Shown: in pieces, positions 8,362-17,538 of the stretch | How positions within the stretch are numbered: position 1 is the first letter of the stretch | Layout: every line of letters starts with the position of its first letter | NCBI GenBank assembly: GCA_030425185.1 | Contig: JAUIAU010000017.1 | Span: 1-64,000, forward strand | Direction of reading: 5' to 3' | DNA length: 64,000 nt | Source: Alphaproteobacteria bacterium | Lineage (GTDB): Bacteria; Pseudomonadota; Alphaproteobacteria; Rhodobacterales; Rhodobacteraceae | The notes under the pieces: generated by a model | Database searches by the model: none | What the model saw: the letters and a program-made list of their open reading frames with translations, nothing else | What the model was told of the DNA's origin: nothing | Program-made: the position numbers and the translations under genes

Positions 8362-8870
8362 CCGCGCCGACCCTGCGCCCGCCCGGGACAGGCGCCGACT
8401 GGGACGCCATCGCCGATCTCTGCCGCGATTACCGGCGCTTCCTGTTCGAGGTGAACCCGCCCGCCCGCGCGATGCTGGAGCGCTTCTACCCGGAAGCCGC
8501 CTACGAGGCGCTGATGGCCGACCTGCCGCGCCTGCACGTCGCCCCGGAGGGCTTCGCCCTTCTGGCCGAGGCGGAGGGCCGTGCAGTCGGCTGTGGCATG
8601 TTCCGCCGCCACGACGCCACCCGCGTCGAGATCAAGCGGGTCTACGTCGCGCCGGACGGGCGCGGGACCGGCCTCGGCCGGGCGATCATGGCGGGCCTGC
8701 TGGCCGAAGCGCGCGCCCGGGGCAACGCGGGCGTGCTGCTCGACACGATGCATGTGCTGACGCCCGCCGCCGCGCTCTACGAGGCACTGGGCTTCACCCG
8801 GCGCGGGCCCTATCTCGACGGCCATGCCGGAGCCGAGGATATCGTGCGATGCTACGAACTGACCTTCTGA
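8358..8870 (+). CDS. GNAT-family N-acetyltransferase
   Basis: 170 residues with a single GNAT fold. The acetyl-CoA binding motif A is visible as VYVAPDGRGTGLGRAIMAGLLAEAR (R/Q-x-x-G-x-G/A pattern), preceded by a beta strand with AVGCGMFRRH and followed by LLDTMHVLTPAAALYEALGF, the usual motif B. It transfers an acetyl group from acetyl-CoA to an amine on an unknown small molecule or protein. The start overlaps the transporter stop by ATGA; its end overlaps the cupin gene by 22 bp in another frame, so it is part of a compact operon. Confidence 0.85.
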   Translation: MTAPTLRPPGTGADWDAIADLCRDYRRFLFEVNPPARAMLERFYPEAAYEALMADLPRLHVAPEGFALLAEAEGRAVGCGMFRRHDATRVEIKRVYVAPDGRGTGLGRAIMAGLLAEARARGNAGVLLDTMHVLTPAAALYEALGFTRRGPYLDGHAGAEDIVRCYELTF

Positions 8871-9292
8871 GCGCTGACGAGGTCATCGCGACCCTCGGTC
8901 TGGAGCCGCACCCGGAGGGCGGGCACCACCGCCAGACCTGGATCGCGCCCGCCGAGGGCGACACCCGCGCGGCGGGCACAGCGATCTACTTCCTGCTGAA
9001 GGCGGGCGAGGCCAGCCACTGGCACCGCGTCGATGCCGCCGAGATCTGGCTCTGGCACGCCGGCGCGCCGCTGACCCTGTCGCTGGCCGAGACCGAGGCC
9101 GGGCCCGCCACCGACCACCTGCTGACCCCGGACCTGGGCGCGGGCCGCCCGCAGGCCGTGGTGCCGAAGGACTGGTGGCAGGCCGCGCGCAGCGAGGGCG
9201 ACTGGACGCTGGTCTCCTGCATCGTCGCCCCCGGCTTCCGCTTCGAGGGCTTCGAACTGGCCCCGCCGGGCTTCGACATCCCGCGGGGATGA
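8849..9292 (+). CDS. DUF985-type cupin domain protein
   Basis: 147 residues. The sequence LGLEPHPEGGHHRQTW near the N-terminus, SHWHRVDAAEIWLWHAG in the middle and a late WTLVSCIVAPGFRFEGFELA block are the hallmarks of the DUF985 cupin family. The SHWHRVD.E.W cluster is the likely metal or ligand site of the beta-barrel. No activity is firmly assigned to the family. The gene overlaps the GNAT gene at its start and the desaturase gene by ATGA at its end. Confidence 0.8.
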   Translation: MLRTDLLSADEVIATLGLEPHPEGGHHRQTWIAPAEGDTRAAGTAIYFLLKAGEASHWHRVDAAEIWLWHAGAPLTLSLAETEAGPATDHLLTPDLGAGRPQAVVPKDWWQAARSEGDWTLVSCIVAPGFRFEGFELAPPGFDIPRG

Positions 9293-10209
9293 GCGGGGCG
9301 CGGGATCACGCGGCGTTCCTCGCCAGCCTGCCCGCCGCCGAGAAGGTGCGACTGACCGGGCGGTCGGACCGCGCAGGCCTCCGCCATCTCGCCGGGCATC
9401 TGGGGCTGATCGCGCTGACCGGCACCGGGATCGCGCTTCAGGTGCCGGGCTGGATGCTGCTGCTGCCGCTGCACGGGGTGGCGCTGAGCTTCCTCTTCAC
9501 GCTGGCGCACGAATGCACCCACCGCACGCCCTTTGCCAGCGACCGGCTGTCGGACATCGCGGGCACGCTGGCGGGCGCGGTACTTATCCTGCCCTTCCAG
9601 TGGTTCCGGGCCTTTCACCTCGCCCATCACCGCTGGACCAACCTGCCCGGGCAGGACCCGGAACTGGAGGGCGCGAAGCCCGCGACCCTGCGGGACTGGC
9701 TGTGGCATGTCAGCGGGCTGCCCTACTGGCGGGCGCAGATCGCGCTGCTGATCCGGCTGGCGCTGGGGCGTGAACAGGCGCCCTACCTGCCCGCCCGCGC
9801 CCTGCCCCGGATGCGGACCGAGGCGCGGGTGCTGCTCCTCGCCTACGCGCTGGCGCTGGCCTCGCTCGCTGCCTCGCCGCTGGTCCTGTGGCTCTGGATC
9901 GTGCCGATGCTGCTGGGACAGCCCGTCCTGCGGCTCTACCTGCTGGCCGAGCACGGCGACTGCCCCCCGGTCGCCGACATGCTGCGGAACACCCGCACCA
10001 CCTGGACCAGCCGCGCGGTGCGGTTCCTCGCATGGAACATGCCCTACCACGCGGAACACCATGTCTTTCCCGCGGTGCCCTTCCACCGGCTGCCCGAGCT
10101 GTCGCGGCACATGCGCGGCTGGCACGGGGTGACGGCGGAGGGCTATGCCGCCTTCACCCGCGCCTATCTCGACCGCAGGCGCGATCCCCGCCACGATCAG
10201 CTTGGCTGA
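9289..10209 (+). CDS. Membrane fatty acid desaturase / hydroxylase
   Basis: 306 residues with the three His boxes of membrane di-iron desaturases: HECTH (74-78), HLAHH (110-114) and HAEHH (about 250-254). Hydrophobic helices surround residues 35-75, 88-105 and 180-225. It introduces a double bond or hydroxyl into a fatty acyl or related lipid substrate in the inner membrane. The HECTH and HxEHH spacing resembles the FADS/beta-carotene ketolase-like group, so a carotenoid or ornithine-lipid substrate is also possible. It is the last gene of the 5629-10209 string, coupled by ATGA to the cupin gene. Confidence 0.82.
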   Translation: MSGARDHAAFLASLPAAEKVRLTGRSDRAGLRHLAGHLGLIALTGTGIALQVPGWMLLLPLHGVALSFLFTLAHECTHRTPFASDRLSDIAGTLAGAVLILPFQWFRAFHLAHHRWTNLPGQDPELEGAKPATLRDWLWHVSGLPYWRAQIALLIRLALGREQAPYLPARALPRMRTEARVLLLAYALALASLAASPLVLWLWIVPMLLGQPVLRLYLLAEHGDCPPVADMLRNTRTTWTSRAVRFLAWNMPYHAEHHVFPAVPFHRLPELSRHMRGWHGVTAEGYAAFTRAYLDRRRDPRHDQLG

Positions 10210-10286
10210 TCCGGCCCGCCACCAGAAAGCATTGGTGCCGGCCCGCCCTTGGGTCTAGAGGATCGGGGCAACCGAACGAGCCCCCG

Positions 10287-11210
10287 ATGACCGATACCCC
10301 CGCCGCCGCCCCTGCCCCGACCCCCGCGAGCGGGGACAGCCCGCGCGGCCTCGCCTTCGCCCTGACCGCCTATTTCCTGTGGGGCGCGCTGCCGCTCTAC
10401 ATGAAGGCCCTGTCGCACATTCCCGCGGTCGAGGTCGTCGCCCACCGCGTCGTCTGGTCGGTGCCGGTGGCGCTGGCCGTGCTGCTGATCCTCGGGCGCA
10501 CCCGCGACCTGCGCGCCGCCCTGACCCAGCCGCGCACGCTGGCCATGGCGGCGCTGACCGCCGTGCTGATCTCGGTCAACTGGGGCACCTACGTGTGGTC
10601 GATCGGGGCCGGACGGGCGCTCGACACCGCGCTCGGCTACTACATCAACCCGCTCTTCTCGGTGGTGCTCGGCGCGATCGTGCTGAAGGAACGCCTGAGC
10701 GCCCTGCAATGGGCCGCCGTCGCCCTCGCCGCGACCGCCGTGGGCGTTCTGACCTACGAAAGCGGCGAGTTGCCCTGGCCCGCGCTGGTCCTGACCGTGT
10801 CCTGGGGGCTCTACGCCTTCTTCCGGAAGACGCTGCCGGTCGGCCCGAACCAGGGCTTCACGCTGGAGGTGCTGCTGCTCTTCCCGGCGGCGCTGGCCTA
10901 TCTCGGCTGGCTGACCCTGACCGGCGAGGGCATCTTCTTCACCGGCACCTGGACCGACACCGCGCTGCTCGTCGGCTGCGGCATCGTCACCGCGGGGCCC
11001 TTGATGATCTATGCCAACGGCGCGAAGCTCCTGCGGCTGTCGACCATCGGCATCCTGCAATACATCGTGCCGACCCTGATCCTGCTGACCGCGGTCTTCA
11101 TCTTCGGCGAGCCGTTCGGCCCCGCGCGCGCCATCGCCTTCCCGATGATCTGGGCGGCGCTGGCGCTCTACACGGTGTCGCTGGTGCGCGGCCTCAACCG
11201 ACGCGGCTGA
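10287..11210 (+). CDS. rarD: RarD-type EamA transporter
   Basis: 307 residues, ten predicted helices. The RarD signature is present: GLAFALTAYFLWGALPLYMK with VEVVAHRVVWSV, then SVNWGTYVWSIGAGRALDTA, ALGYYINPLFSVVLGA and TIGILQYIVPTLILLTAVF. The N-terminus carries an Ala/Pro-rich leader of about 20 residues. RarD was named for chloramphenicol-sensitivity phenotypes, but its substrate is unsettled. It follows the desaturase after 77 bp, so it may have its own promoter. The last 17 bp overlap the convergent anmK. Confidence 0.87.
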   Translation: MTDTPAAAPAPTPASGDSPRGLAFALTAYFLWGALPLYMKALSHIPAVEVVAHRVVWSVPVALAVLLILGRTRDLRAALTQPRTLAMAALTAVLISVNWGTYVWSIGAGRALDTALGYYINPLFSVVLGAIVLKERLSALQWAAVALAATAVGVLTYESGELPWPALVLTVSWGLYAFFRKTLPVGPNQGFTLEVLLLFPAALAYLGWLTLTGEGIFFTGTWTDTALLVGCGIVTAGPLMIYANGAKLLRLSTIGILQYIVPTLILLTAVFIFGEPFGPARAIAFPMIWAALALYTVSLVRGLNRRG

Positions 11211-12303
11211 TCGTGCCGCCGCCGACCGCCGCCGCCACCCCGGTGGTGCCGGGGGCCGAGGTCGGCAATCCGCCCGCCACCCGGACGGCGAGATAGGCGA
11301 AGGCCTGCGCCTCCATCAGGTCGCCCGCGACGTCGAGGGCCTCGACCGGCTCGACCGCAATCCCCGTCGCGCGGGCGAGCGCCGCCATCAGCGCCGCGTT
11401 GCGCCGCCCGCCGCCGGTCACGAACAGGCGCCGGGGCGGGGTCGCAAGCTGGGTCAGCCCGACCGCCACGGCCCCCGCCGCACAGGCCGCGAGCGTCGCC
11501 AGCGCATCGGCATCGCCGAGATGCGCCACCCCGTCCGCCAGCGCGGGAAAGCCGTTGCGATCCAGCGACTTCGGCCCGATCCTTGAGAAATACGGCGAGC
11601 GCAGGAAAGCCGCCACGACATCGGCATCCGCCGTCCCGGCCGCCGCCAGCGCGCCGTCCCGGTCATAGTCCCCGAGGCCCCGCGCCTGCATCAGGTCGTC
11701 CATCGGCGCGTTCGCGGGCCCGGTGTCGAAGGCGATGCAGGCCCCGGGCAACTCGGGCGCTGCAGCGCGCGGATCGAGCCAGGTCAGGTTGCCGACGCCG
11801 CCGAGGTTCAGGACGCCGACCGGCTCGGTCAGCCCGGCCCGCCGCGCGCAGGCCCAGTGGTAGAACGGGGCCAGCGGCGCGCCCTGCCCGCCCAGCGCCA
11901 CGTCCGCCGACCGGAAGTCCCAGACCGTGTCGATCCCCAGCGCCCCGGCCACCCGTGCGCCGTCGCCCGCCTGGTGGGTGCCGCGCCCGCCGGGATCATG
12001 CGCCAGCGTCTGGCCGTGAAAGCCCAGCAGCGCGATGTCCTCCAACCGGTCGCAGATCCCGATGGTGGCGTCCTCGACCACCCGCGCGGCCTCGGCCACC
12101 CCGGGCGCTCCGGGCCAGAGACCCAGCGCCGCGCGCAGCGCCTCGCGCTCGGGCCGGGTATAGAGGCGGTAGCCGGTTTCGGCGGTCTCGAAGACCTCGA
12201 CCCCGTCGGTGACGATCACCGCCATGTCGGTGCCGTCGAGCGAGGTGCCCGACATCGTGCCCGCCGCGCGCATCGGCCTCGGCCGCTCGCTCTTTCCCTT
12301 CAC
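11194..12303 (-). CDS. anmK: Anhydro-N-acetylmuramic acid kinase
   Basis: 369 residues. Phosphorylates and hydrolyses 1,6-anhydro-MurNAc to MurNAc-6-phosphate in peptidoglycan recycling. The N-terminal [15 protein letters not shown] is the family signature (phosphate loop of the ASKHA fold); later [26 protein letters not shown] and [16 protein letters not shown] are all diagnostic, and [13 protein letters not shown] near the C-terminus completes the nucleotide site. Full length for the family. The start could also be the second Met at 12273, which would put the signature at residue 4; no ribosome site decides this. Transcribed divergently from tyrS across 49 bp. Confidence 0.93.
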   Translation of the reverse strand: MKGKSERPRPMRAAGTMSGTSLDGTDMAVIVTDGVEVFETAETGYRLYTRPEREALRAALGLWPGAPGVAEAARVVEDATIGICDRLEDIALLGFHGQTLAHDPGGRGTHQAGDGARVAGALGIDTVWDFRSADVALGGQGAPLAPFYHWACARRAGLTEPVGVLNLGGVGNLTWLDPRAAAPELPGACIAFDTGPANAPMDDLMQARGLGDYDRDGALAAAGTADADVVAAFLRSPYFSRIGPKSLDRNGFPALADGVAHLGDADALATLAACAAGAVAVGLTQLATPPRRLFVTGGGRRNAALMAALARATGIAVEPVEALDVAGDLMEAQAFAYLAVRVAGGLPTSAPGTTGVAAAVGGGTISRVG

Positions 12304-12352
12304 GCCCGCCCCCGTTATAGACCGCGCGACGCCGACAATGGACCGCCCCCCG

Positions 12353-13603
12353 ATGACCTACCAGCCCAAATCCGACTTCCTGCGCGTGATGACCGAGCGC
12401 GGGTTCCTCGCGGACTGCACGGACCTCGCGGGCCTCGACGAGGCCTGCCGGACCGGGGTCGTGCCCGGCTACATCGGGTTCGACGCGACCGCGAAGTCGC
12501 TGCATGTCGGCAGCCTGATCCAGATCATGATGCTGCGCTGGCTGCAGAAGACCGGCGGCAAGCCGATCGTCCTGATGGGCGGCGGCACCACCAAGGTGGG
12601 CGACCCCTCGTTCCGCGCCGACGAGCGTCCTCTCCTGACGCCCGCCCAGATCGACGCCAACATCGACGGCATCAAGCGGGTGTTCTCCGGCTACGTCACC
12701 TTCGGCGACGGCCCGACCGACGCGATCATGAAGAACAACGCCGAGTGGCTGGACGACCTGAACTACCTCGATTTCCTGCGCGACATCGGGCGGTTCTTCT
12801 CGGTCAACCGGATGCTGAGCTTCGAGAGCGTCAAGAGCCGCCTCGACCGCGAGCAGTCGCTGTCCTTCCTCGAATTCAACTACATGATCCTGCAGGCCTA
12901 CGACTTCCTCGAACTGCACCGGCGCTACGGCTGCCTGCTGCAGATGGGCGGCTCGGACCAGTGGGGCAACATCGTCAACGGCATCGACCTGACCCGCCGG
13001 GTGGTCGAGGGGACGGTCTTCGGGCTGACCTCGCCGCTGCTGACGACCTCGGACGGCAAGAAGATGGGCAAGAGCGCCGACGGCGCGGTCTGGCTGAACG
13101 CCGACATGCGCTCTCCCTACGAGTTCTGGCAGTTCTGGCGCAATACGACCGACGCCGACGTGGGCCGCTTCCTGAAGCTCTACACCGAACTGCCGCTCGA
13201 CGAGTGCGCGCGTCTCGGCGCGCTGGCAGGCTCGGAGATCAACGAAGCCAAGATCCGGCTGGCGAACGAGGTCACCACGCTGGCGCACGGGGCCGAGGCG
13301 GCGCGTGCGGCCGAGGCCACCGCCCGCGAGGTGTTCGAGAAGGGCGGCGCGGGCGACGACCTGCCGACCCTGACGCTGAGCGCCGAGGACGTCGCCGACG
13401 GCATCTCCTTCGCCCAGCTCGTGATCCGCTCGGGCCTCGCGAAATCGGGCAAGGACGCCAAGCGCCTGATCGCCGAGGGCGGCGCCAAGCTGAACGACGA
13501 GACCGTCACCGACGCCGGGCTGATGCTGTCGGCCGCCGATCTCGGCGCGCCGGTCAAGCTGACGGCGGGCCGGAAGCGGCACGCGCTGGTGCGGCTGGGC
13601 TGA
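12353..13603 (+). CDS. tyrS: Tyrosyl-tRNA synthetase
   Basis: 416 residues. Charges tRNA-Tyr in the cytoplasm. A class I Rossmann core includes the HIGH-type HVGS (51-54) with [28 protein letters not shown] and the tyrosine-specific [17 protein letters not shown]. The KMSKS-type loop reads [16 protein letters not shown]-terminal S4-type RNA-binding domain begins near 345 ([22 protein letters not shown]). The start chosen gives [10 protein letters not shown], the usual N-terminus in this family; an in-frame ATG five codons upstream (12338) is an alternative. Neither has a strong Shine-Dalgarno. Confidence 0.95.
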   Translation: MTYQPKSDFLRVMTERGFLADCTDLAGLDEACRTGVVPGYIGFDATAKSLHVGSLIQIMMLRWLQKTGGKPIVLMGGGTTKVGDPSFRADERPLLTPAQIDANIDGIKRVFSGYVTFGDGPTDAIMKNNAEWLDDLNYLDFLRDIGRFFSVNRMLSFESVKSRLDREQSLSFLEFNYMILQAYDFLELHRRYGCLLQMGGSDQWGNIVNGIDLTRRVVEGTVFGLTSPLLTTSDGKKMGKSADGAVWLNADMRSPYEFWQFWRNTTDADVGRFLKLYTELPLDECARLGALAGSEINEAKIRLANEVTTLAHGAEAARAAEATAREVFEKGGAGDDLPTLTLSAEDVADGISFAQLVIRSGLAKSGKDAKRLIAEGGAKLNDETVTDAGLMLSAADLGAPVKLTAGRKRHALVRLG

Positions 13604-13655
13604 GGCCCGCCGCCCGCCGGGGCAAAACCCCCAGAATATCTGTCATTTCTGTCGG

Positions 13656-13664
13656 TTATCCACA
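13656..13664 (+). promoter_or_regulatory. Perfect DnaA-box sequence (TTATCCACA)
   Basis: One exact copy of the consensus DnaA binding 9-mer lies in the tyrS to 6S-candidate intergenic region. No second box, AT-rich unwinding element or GATC cluster is visible, so this is not an origin. It could be a DnaA-responsive promoter element for the downstream RNA, or chance. Confidence 0.35.
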
Positions 13665-13689
13665 GATGATGACCTGAATGTTCGATTTG

Positions 13690-13845
13690 TGTCCTTGCGA
13701 GTCAGGGTCCCTGTTTGGCACCGTCCCCTCAGAGATGCTGCCAAGCGTCTCGCCCAACTGGTCACACGCCCCGGCTTCCCCGCTGCCTCGGGAAGCCCTT
13801 ATCTGGCGGCTGTGTGACGCGCGCGGTCTGTACCTCGCGAAAGGG
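13690..13845 (+). ncRNA. Candidate 6S RNA (SsrS-like rod structure)
   Basis: A stretch of about 155 nt folds as a long rod. The terminal stem pairs CUUGCGAG (13694-13701) with CUCGCGAAAG (13834-13843, two-base bulge). An upper stem pairs GTCACAC (13761-13767) with GTGTGAC (13812-13818). An apical hairpin pairs GGCTTCCC (13773-13780) with GGGAAGCC (13790-13797). The segment CTCGGGAAGCCCTTATCTGG resembles the conserved apical part of enterobacterial 6S RNA (CGAGAAGCCUUAAAACUG), and the 5' half has the GTCCCCT found before the central bubble. An intrinsic terminator follows at once. In cells 6S RNA binds sigma70-holoenzyme. The identification is from structure and remembered motifs; another structured RNA is possible. 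Confidence 0.55.
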
Positions 13846-13880
13846 CGGTCCGGTCCCTGGGGGTCGGGCCGCCCACTTTC
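13843..13880 (+). terminator. Intrinsic terminator after the candidate 6S RNA
   Basis: GGGCGGTCC (13843-13851) pairs over nine positions, one a G-U, with GGGCCGCCC (13866-13874). A short T-containing tail (ACTTTC) follows. It sits directly at the 3' end of the rod-shaped RNA on the plus strand. Confidence 0.6.
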
Positions 13881-13905
13881 GCGGATCTGCCGAGACCTGC
13901 GACCG

Positions 13906-13934
13906 GGGGGCGGTGCCGAATGGGCACCGCCCCC
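13906..13934 (-). terminator. Hairpin terminator candidate for the cyclophilin pair
   Basis: A perfect 12-bp inverted repeat (GGGGGCGGTGCC at 13906-13917 and its complement at 13923-13934) with a five-base loop lies 15 bp beyond the minus-strand cyclophilin stop. There is no T-run on the minus side, so it may act as an RNA 3' stabiliser or with Rho. Confidence 0.55.
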
Positions 13935-13949
13935 ACGCCGTTCAGGGGA

Positions 13950-14588
13950 TCAGTTCTCGCGGACGCTGACGCGCACCATCCGGTCGGGCTGGCCCAGCAC
14001 CGCGCCGTTGGCCCCGGTGCCGCGCTTGATCGCATCGACCACGTCCATGCCCTCGGTCACGCGCCCGACGACGGTGTACTGCCCGTCGAGGCTGGGCGCC
14101 GGGGCGAACATGATGAAGAACTGCGAGTTGGCCGAGTTCGGGTCCTGCGCCCGCGCCATGCCGACGACGCCACGCGCGAAGGGCACGTCCGAGAACTCGG
14201 CCGGCAGGTCGGGCAGGTCCGAGCCGCCGCGCCCGGCCTGGCGCATGTCCTGCCCGAAGCGGCCGAAGGCCACGTCGCCGGTCTGCGCCATGAAGCCCTC
14301 GATCACCCGGTGGAACACCACGTCGTCATAGGCGCCGTCGCGGGCCAGCCCGACGATGCGGGCAACGTGCTGCGGAGCGACCTGCTCCATCATGTCGATG
14401 GTCATCGTGCCGTTGGCGCCCTCGCCCGCGATCTCGATGTCGAGATAGGGCCCCGGCGCGTCCTCGCCCGCCACGACGGGCGGGGCGACCTCGGGCTGGT
14501 CGCCGGGCAGCGTCGAGTACCACACGCCGACCAGTGCCAGCAGGCCGAGCGCGAAGACCGCGCCCGCGATGAGCTTGTCACGCGACAT
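13950..14588 (-). CDS. Membrane-anchored cyclophilin-type peptidyl-prolyl isomerase
   Basis: 212 residues. An uncleaved signal-anchor (about 5-24, LIAGAVFALGLLALVGVWYS) suggests the domain faces the periplasm. The cyclophilin domain occupies about 48-210 with [17 protein letters not shown] (catalytic Arg), [22 protein letters not shown] and DGQYTVVGRVTEGMDVVD. It catalyses cis-trans isomerisation of Xaa-Pro bonds in exported proteins. The start overlaps the stop of the cytoplasmic cyclophilin gene by 11 bp; the two are paralogues and clearly one transcript. The linker between anchor and domain is acidic and Pro-rich. Confidence 0.92.
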   Translation of the reverse strand: MSRDKLIAGAVFALGLLALVGVWYSTLPGDQPEVAPPVVAGEDAPGPYLDIEIAGEGANGTMTIDMMEQVAPQHVARIVGLARDGAYDDVVFHRVIEGFMAQTGDVAFGRFGQDMRQAGRGGSDLPDLPAEFSDVPFARGVVGMARAQDPNSANSQFFIMFAPAPSLDGQYTVVGRVTEGMDVVDAIKRGTGANGAVLGQPDRMVRVSVREN

Positions 14589-15087
14589 CGGCCGCCACCT
14601 TCACGCTGATCATCCGGTCGGGGGCCGCCGGCGGCTCGCCCCGGGTGATCGCATCGACATGCTCCATCCCCGCGATGACACGGCCATAGACCGTGTACTG
14701 GCGGTTCAGGAAATGGTTGTCCTTGAAGTTGATGAAGAACTGCGAGTTGGCCGAGTTCGGGTTCTGGCTGCGCGCCGCGCCCAGCGTGCCGCGGTCATGC
14801 GGGATGCCCGAGAACTCGGCCGGCAGGTTCGGCAGGTCCGATCCGCCGGTGCCAGCCAGGCGCAGGTTGAATTCCTTTTCCATGTTGCCGTTCTTCACGT
14901 CGCCGGTCTGCGCCATGAAGCCGTCGATCACGCGGTGGAAGGCCACGTTGTCATACGCCCCGGCGCGGGCCAGCTCCTTCATGCGCTCGACATGTTTCGG
15001 CGCGATGTCGGGCAGCAGCTGGATGGTGACGGTGCCGGACTTCAGTTCCATCAGGATGGTGTTCTCGGGATCGGTGATCTCGGCCAT
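14578..15087 (-). CDS. ppiB: Cytoplasmic cyclophilin-type peptidyl-prolyl isomerase
   Basis: 169 residues, a single cyclophilin domain with no signal peptide. Key blocks are [17 protein letters not shown] (catalytic Arg and the F/Q substrate pocket), [22 protein letters not shown] and [19 protein letters not shown] strong GAAGGAGG site precedes the ATG at 15085-15087. It is upstream of the membrane-anchored paralogue, which it overlaps. Pairs of a soluble and an anchored cyclophilin in tandem are common in Rhodobacteraceae. Divergent from pgk, with 104 bp between starts. Confidence 0.93.
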   Translation of the reverse strand: MAEITDPENTILMELKSGTVTIQLLPDIAPKHVERMKELARAGAYDNVAFHRVIDGFMAQTGDVKNGNMEKEFNLRLAGTGGSDLPNLPAEFSGIPHDRGTLGAARSQNPNSANSQFFINFKDNHFLNRQYTVYGRVIAGMEHVDAITRGEPPAAPDRMISVKVAADVA

Positions 15088-15191
15088 GCGGGCCTCCTTC
15101 GGCAGAATGTTCGGCGCGACCCTATTGCGCTGGCATGACCGGGACAAGCCGCGCTAGGACGGGGCGACACCCAAAAGAGAGGGAGCGGACG

Positions 15192-16367
15192 ATGGGCTGG
15201 AAGACGCTGGACGAGATGGACCTTCAGGGCAGGCTGGTGCTGACGCGGGTGGACATCAACGTCCCCGTCGAGGCCGGGCACGTGACCGACGCCACCCGGA
15301 TCGAGCGCATCGTGCCCACCCTGCGCGATATCCTCTCCAGGGGCGGCCGCCCGGTCCTGCTGGCGCATTTCGGCCGCCCGAAGGGCAAGCCGGTGCCCGA
15401 GATGAGCCTGCGCGTCACCCTGCCCGCGCTGGAAGCCGCGCTGGGACAGCCCGTCACCTTCATCGATACGCCGACCCGCGCCGATCTCGACGCCCTGCCG
15501 GAGGGGGCCGTCGCGCTGATCGAGAACACCCGCTTTACCCCGATGGAAGAGGCGAACGACCCGAAGATGGCCGCCTTCCTCGCCTCGCTCGGCGATGTCT
15601 ACTGCAACGACGCCTTCTCCGCCGCGCACCGGGCGCATGCCTCGACCGAGGGGGTCGCGCACCTGCTGCCGTCCTGCGCCGGCCGCCTGATGGAGGCCGA
15701 ACTGAAGGCGCTGGAGGCCGCCCTCGGCGCGCCCGCGCGGCCCGTCGTGGCGGTGGTCGGCGGAGCCAAGGTCTCGACCAAGCTCGACCTGCTGGGGAAC
15801 CTCGTGACCAAGGTCGATCACCTCGTGATCGGCGGCGGCATGGCCAACACCTTCCTCGCGGCGCAGGGCATCGACGTCGGCAAGTCTCTCTGCGAGCATG
15901 ACCTCGGCGACACCGCGCGCGACATCCTGACCCGCGCCGCCGCCGCGGGCTGCACCATCCACCTGCCGACCGACGTGGTCGTCGCGCGCGAGTTCAAGGC
16001 TGGCGCCGCGAGCGAGACGGTCGCCGCCGACGCCTGCCCGCCCGACGCGATGATCCTCGACGCCGGTCCCGCCACCGTCGCCGCCATCGAGGCGGTCTTC
16101 GCTGAGGCGAAGACGCTGATCTGGAACGGCCCGCTTGGGGCCTTCGAGATCCCGCCCTTCGACGCCGCCACCGTCGCCGCCGCCCGGGCCGCCGCGGCCG
16201 CCACCAGGGCCGGCACGCTGATCTCGGTCGCGGGCGGGGGCGACACGGTCGCCGCGCTGAACGCCGCCGGGGTCTCGGGCGACTTCACCTATATCTCGAC
16301 CGCCGGGGGGGCCTTCCTCGAATGGATGGAGGGCAAGACGCTGCCCGGCGTGGCGGCCCTCGGCTGA
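15192..16367 (+). CDS. pgk: Phosphoglycerate kinase
   Basis: 391 residues. Converts 1,3-bisphosphoglycerate plus ADP to 3-phosphoglycerate plus ATP in glycolysis and runs in reverse in gluconeogenesis. N-domain substrate motifs are [32 protein letters not shown] and [15 protein letters not shown]; the C-domain nucleotide motifs are [37 protein letters not shown] and [12 protein letters not shown]. Full length. GGGAG lies about 7 bp before ATG. Together with the aldolase gene 91 bp downstream it forms a small glycolytic cluster. Confidence 0.96.
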   Translation: MGWKTLDEMDLQGRLVLTRVDINVPVEAGHVTDATRIERIVPTLRDILSRGGRPVLLAHFGRPKGKPVPEMSLRVTLPALEAALGQPVTFIDTPTRADLDALPEGAVALIENTRFTPMEEANDPKMAAFLASLGDVYCNDAFSAAHRAHASTEGVAHLLPSCAGRLMEAELKALEAALGAPARPVVAVVGGAKVSTKLDLLGNLVTKVDHLVIGGGMANTFLAAQGIDVGKSLCEHDLGDTARDILTRAAAAGCTIHLPTDVVVAREFKAGAASETVAADACPPDAMILDAGPATVAAIEAVFAEAKTLIWNGPLGAFEIPPFDAATVAAARAAAAATRAGTLISVAGGGDTVAALNAAGVSGDFTYISTAGGAFLEWMEGKTLPGVAALG

Positions 16368-16458
16368 GGGCCGCAGCCGTTAGCGCAACCGTCATTGTCC
16401 CTGCGCCCAAGGGCCAATAAGCCATGTTTCAAGCCACTCCCGACCAAGGATTTTGACC

Positions 16459-17388
16459 ATGAAGGCGACCCGCACCGTTCAGAAGATCCTCAGCCAGTAC
16501 GAGGGCGAAACTCCCGGCGTGAAGGCGCAGCTCTGCCGGATGCTGATGACCGGCAAGCTGGCGGGCACCGGCAAGATGATCATCCTGCCCGTCGACCAGG
16601 GCTTCGAGCACGGTCCGGCCCGCAGCTTCGCCCCGAACGCGCCGGGCTATGATCCGCATTACCACTACCAGCTCGCCATCGACGCCGGGCTGAACGCCTA
16701 TGCCGCGCCGCTCGGCCCGCTCGAGGCCGGGGCCGACACCTTCGCCGGGCAGATCCCGACGATCCTCAAGGTGAACTCGGCGAACTCGCTGATGTCGGGC
16801 ACCGCGGGCAAGAACCAGGCGGTCACCGCCAGCGTAGACGACGCGCTGCGCCTCGGCTGCGCGGCGATCGGCTTCACGATCTACCCCGGCTCGGACATGG
16901 CCATCGACATGATGGAAGAAATCACCGAGATGCGCCGCGAGGCCGCCGCGAAGGGCGTCGCCACCGTGATCTGGTCCTACCCGCGCGGCGAGGGCGTCAC
17001 GAAGGACGGCGAGACCGCGATCGACGTCGCCGCCTATGCCGGGCACATGGCCGCGCTGCTGGGCGCGCACATCATCAAGATCAAGCTGTCGACCGACCAC
17101 ATCATGCAACCCGAGGCCAAGAAGGTGTACGAGGCGCAGGGCATCGACATCTCGACGCAGGCCGCCCGCGTGGCGCATTGCGTGCAGTCCGCCTTCAACG
17201 GCCGCCGCCTGATCGTCTTCTCGGGCGGCGCGGCCAAGGGCGCCGACGCGGTCTACGACGACGCCCGCGCGATCCGCGACGGCGGCGGCAACGGCTCGAT
17301 CATCGGCCGCAACTCGTTCCAGCGCTCGCGCGAGGATGCGCTCGACATGCTCGGCAAGCTTGTCGACATCTACAAGGGCAAGGCCTGA
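16459..17388 (+). CDS. Class I fructose-bisphosphate aldolase (DhnA/FbaB type)
   Basis: 309 residues. Cleaves fructose 1,6-bisphosphate to dihydroxyacetone phosphate and glyceraldehyde 3-phosphate through a lysine Schiff base. The DhnA-type barrel shows IILPVDQGFEHGPARSF near residues 41-57, GFTIYPGSDMAIDMMEE in the middle and HIIKIKLST (204-212), where the Schiff-base lysine is expected. The end GGGNGSIIGRNSFQR is the phosphate-binding loop. The ATG at 16459 has AAGGA 8 bp upstream; an in-frame TTG two codons earlier is less likely. Metal-independent, unlike class II enzymes. Confidence 0.93.
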   Translation: MKATRTVQKILSQYEGETPGVKAQLCRMLMTGKLAGTGKMIILPVDQGFEHGPARSFAPNAPGYDPHYHYQLAIDAGLNAYAAPLGPLEAGADTFAGQIPTILKVNSANSLMSGTAGKNQAVTASVDDALRLGCAAIGFTIYPGSDMAIDMMEEITEMRREAAAKGVATVIWSYPRGEGVTKDGETAIDVAAYAGHMAALLGAHIIKIKLSTDHIMQPEAKKVYEAQGIDISTQAARVAHCVQSAFNGRRLIVFSGGAAKGADAVYDDARAIRDGGGNGSIIGRNSFQRSREDALDMLGKLVDIYKGKA

Positions 17389-17453
17389 TCCCGCCCCGGC
17401 GGGGGTCCCGGCCCCGCCGCTCACGCAGGTTTCAGAGAAATCGCCAAGGATAC

Positions 17454-17485
17454 GGCGCGCAGGGGATTCCCTTCGCGCCGTTTTT
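17454..17485 (+). terminator. Rho-independent terminator after the aldolase gene
   Basis: A GC-rich inverted repeat (GGCGCG paired with CGCGCC, and inside it AGGG with CCCT) is followed by TTTTT. It ends the pgk-aldolase transcript upstream of the FtsB-like gene. Confidence 0.85.
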
Positions 17486-17538
17486 CTGATTCGGTATGTG
17501 CTGAGACCGGGCCGACAGAGCCCCGGCGAGGCAGACAG

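Noticed and set aside
12209-12352. Upstream extension of tyrS to 12209
   Set aside because: It overlaps anmK in antisense; family members begin at MTYxPKSDF, given by 12353.
13678-14331. Plus-strand frame of 217 codons over the 6S candidate and cyclophilin gene
   Set aside because: It has no recognisable domain, covers a structured RNA and is antisense to a confident cyclophilin.
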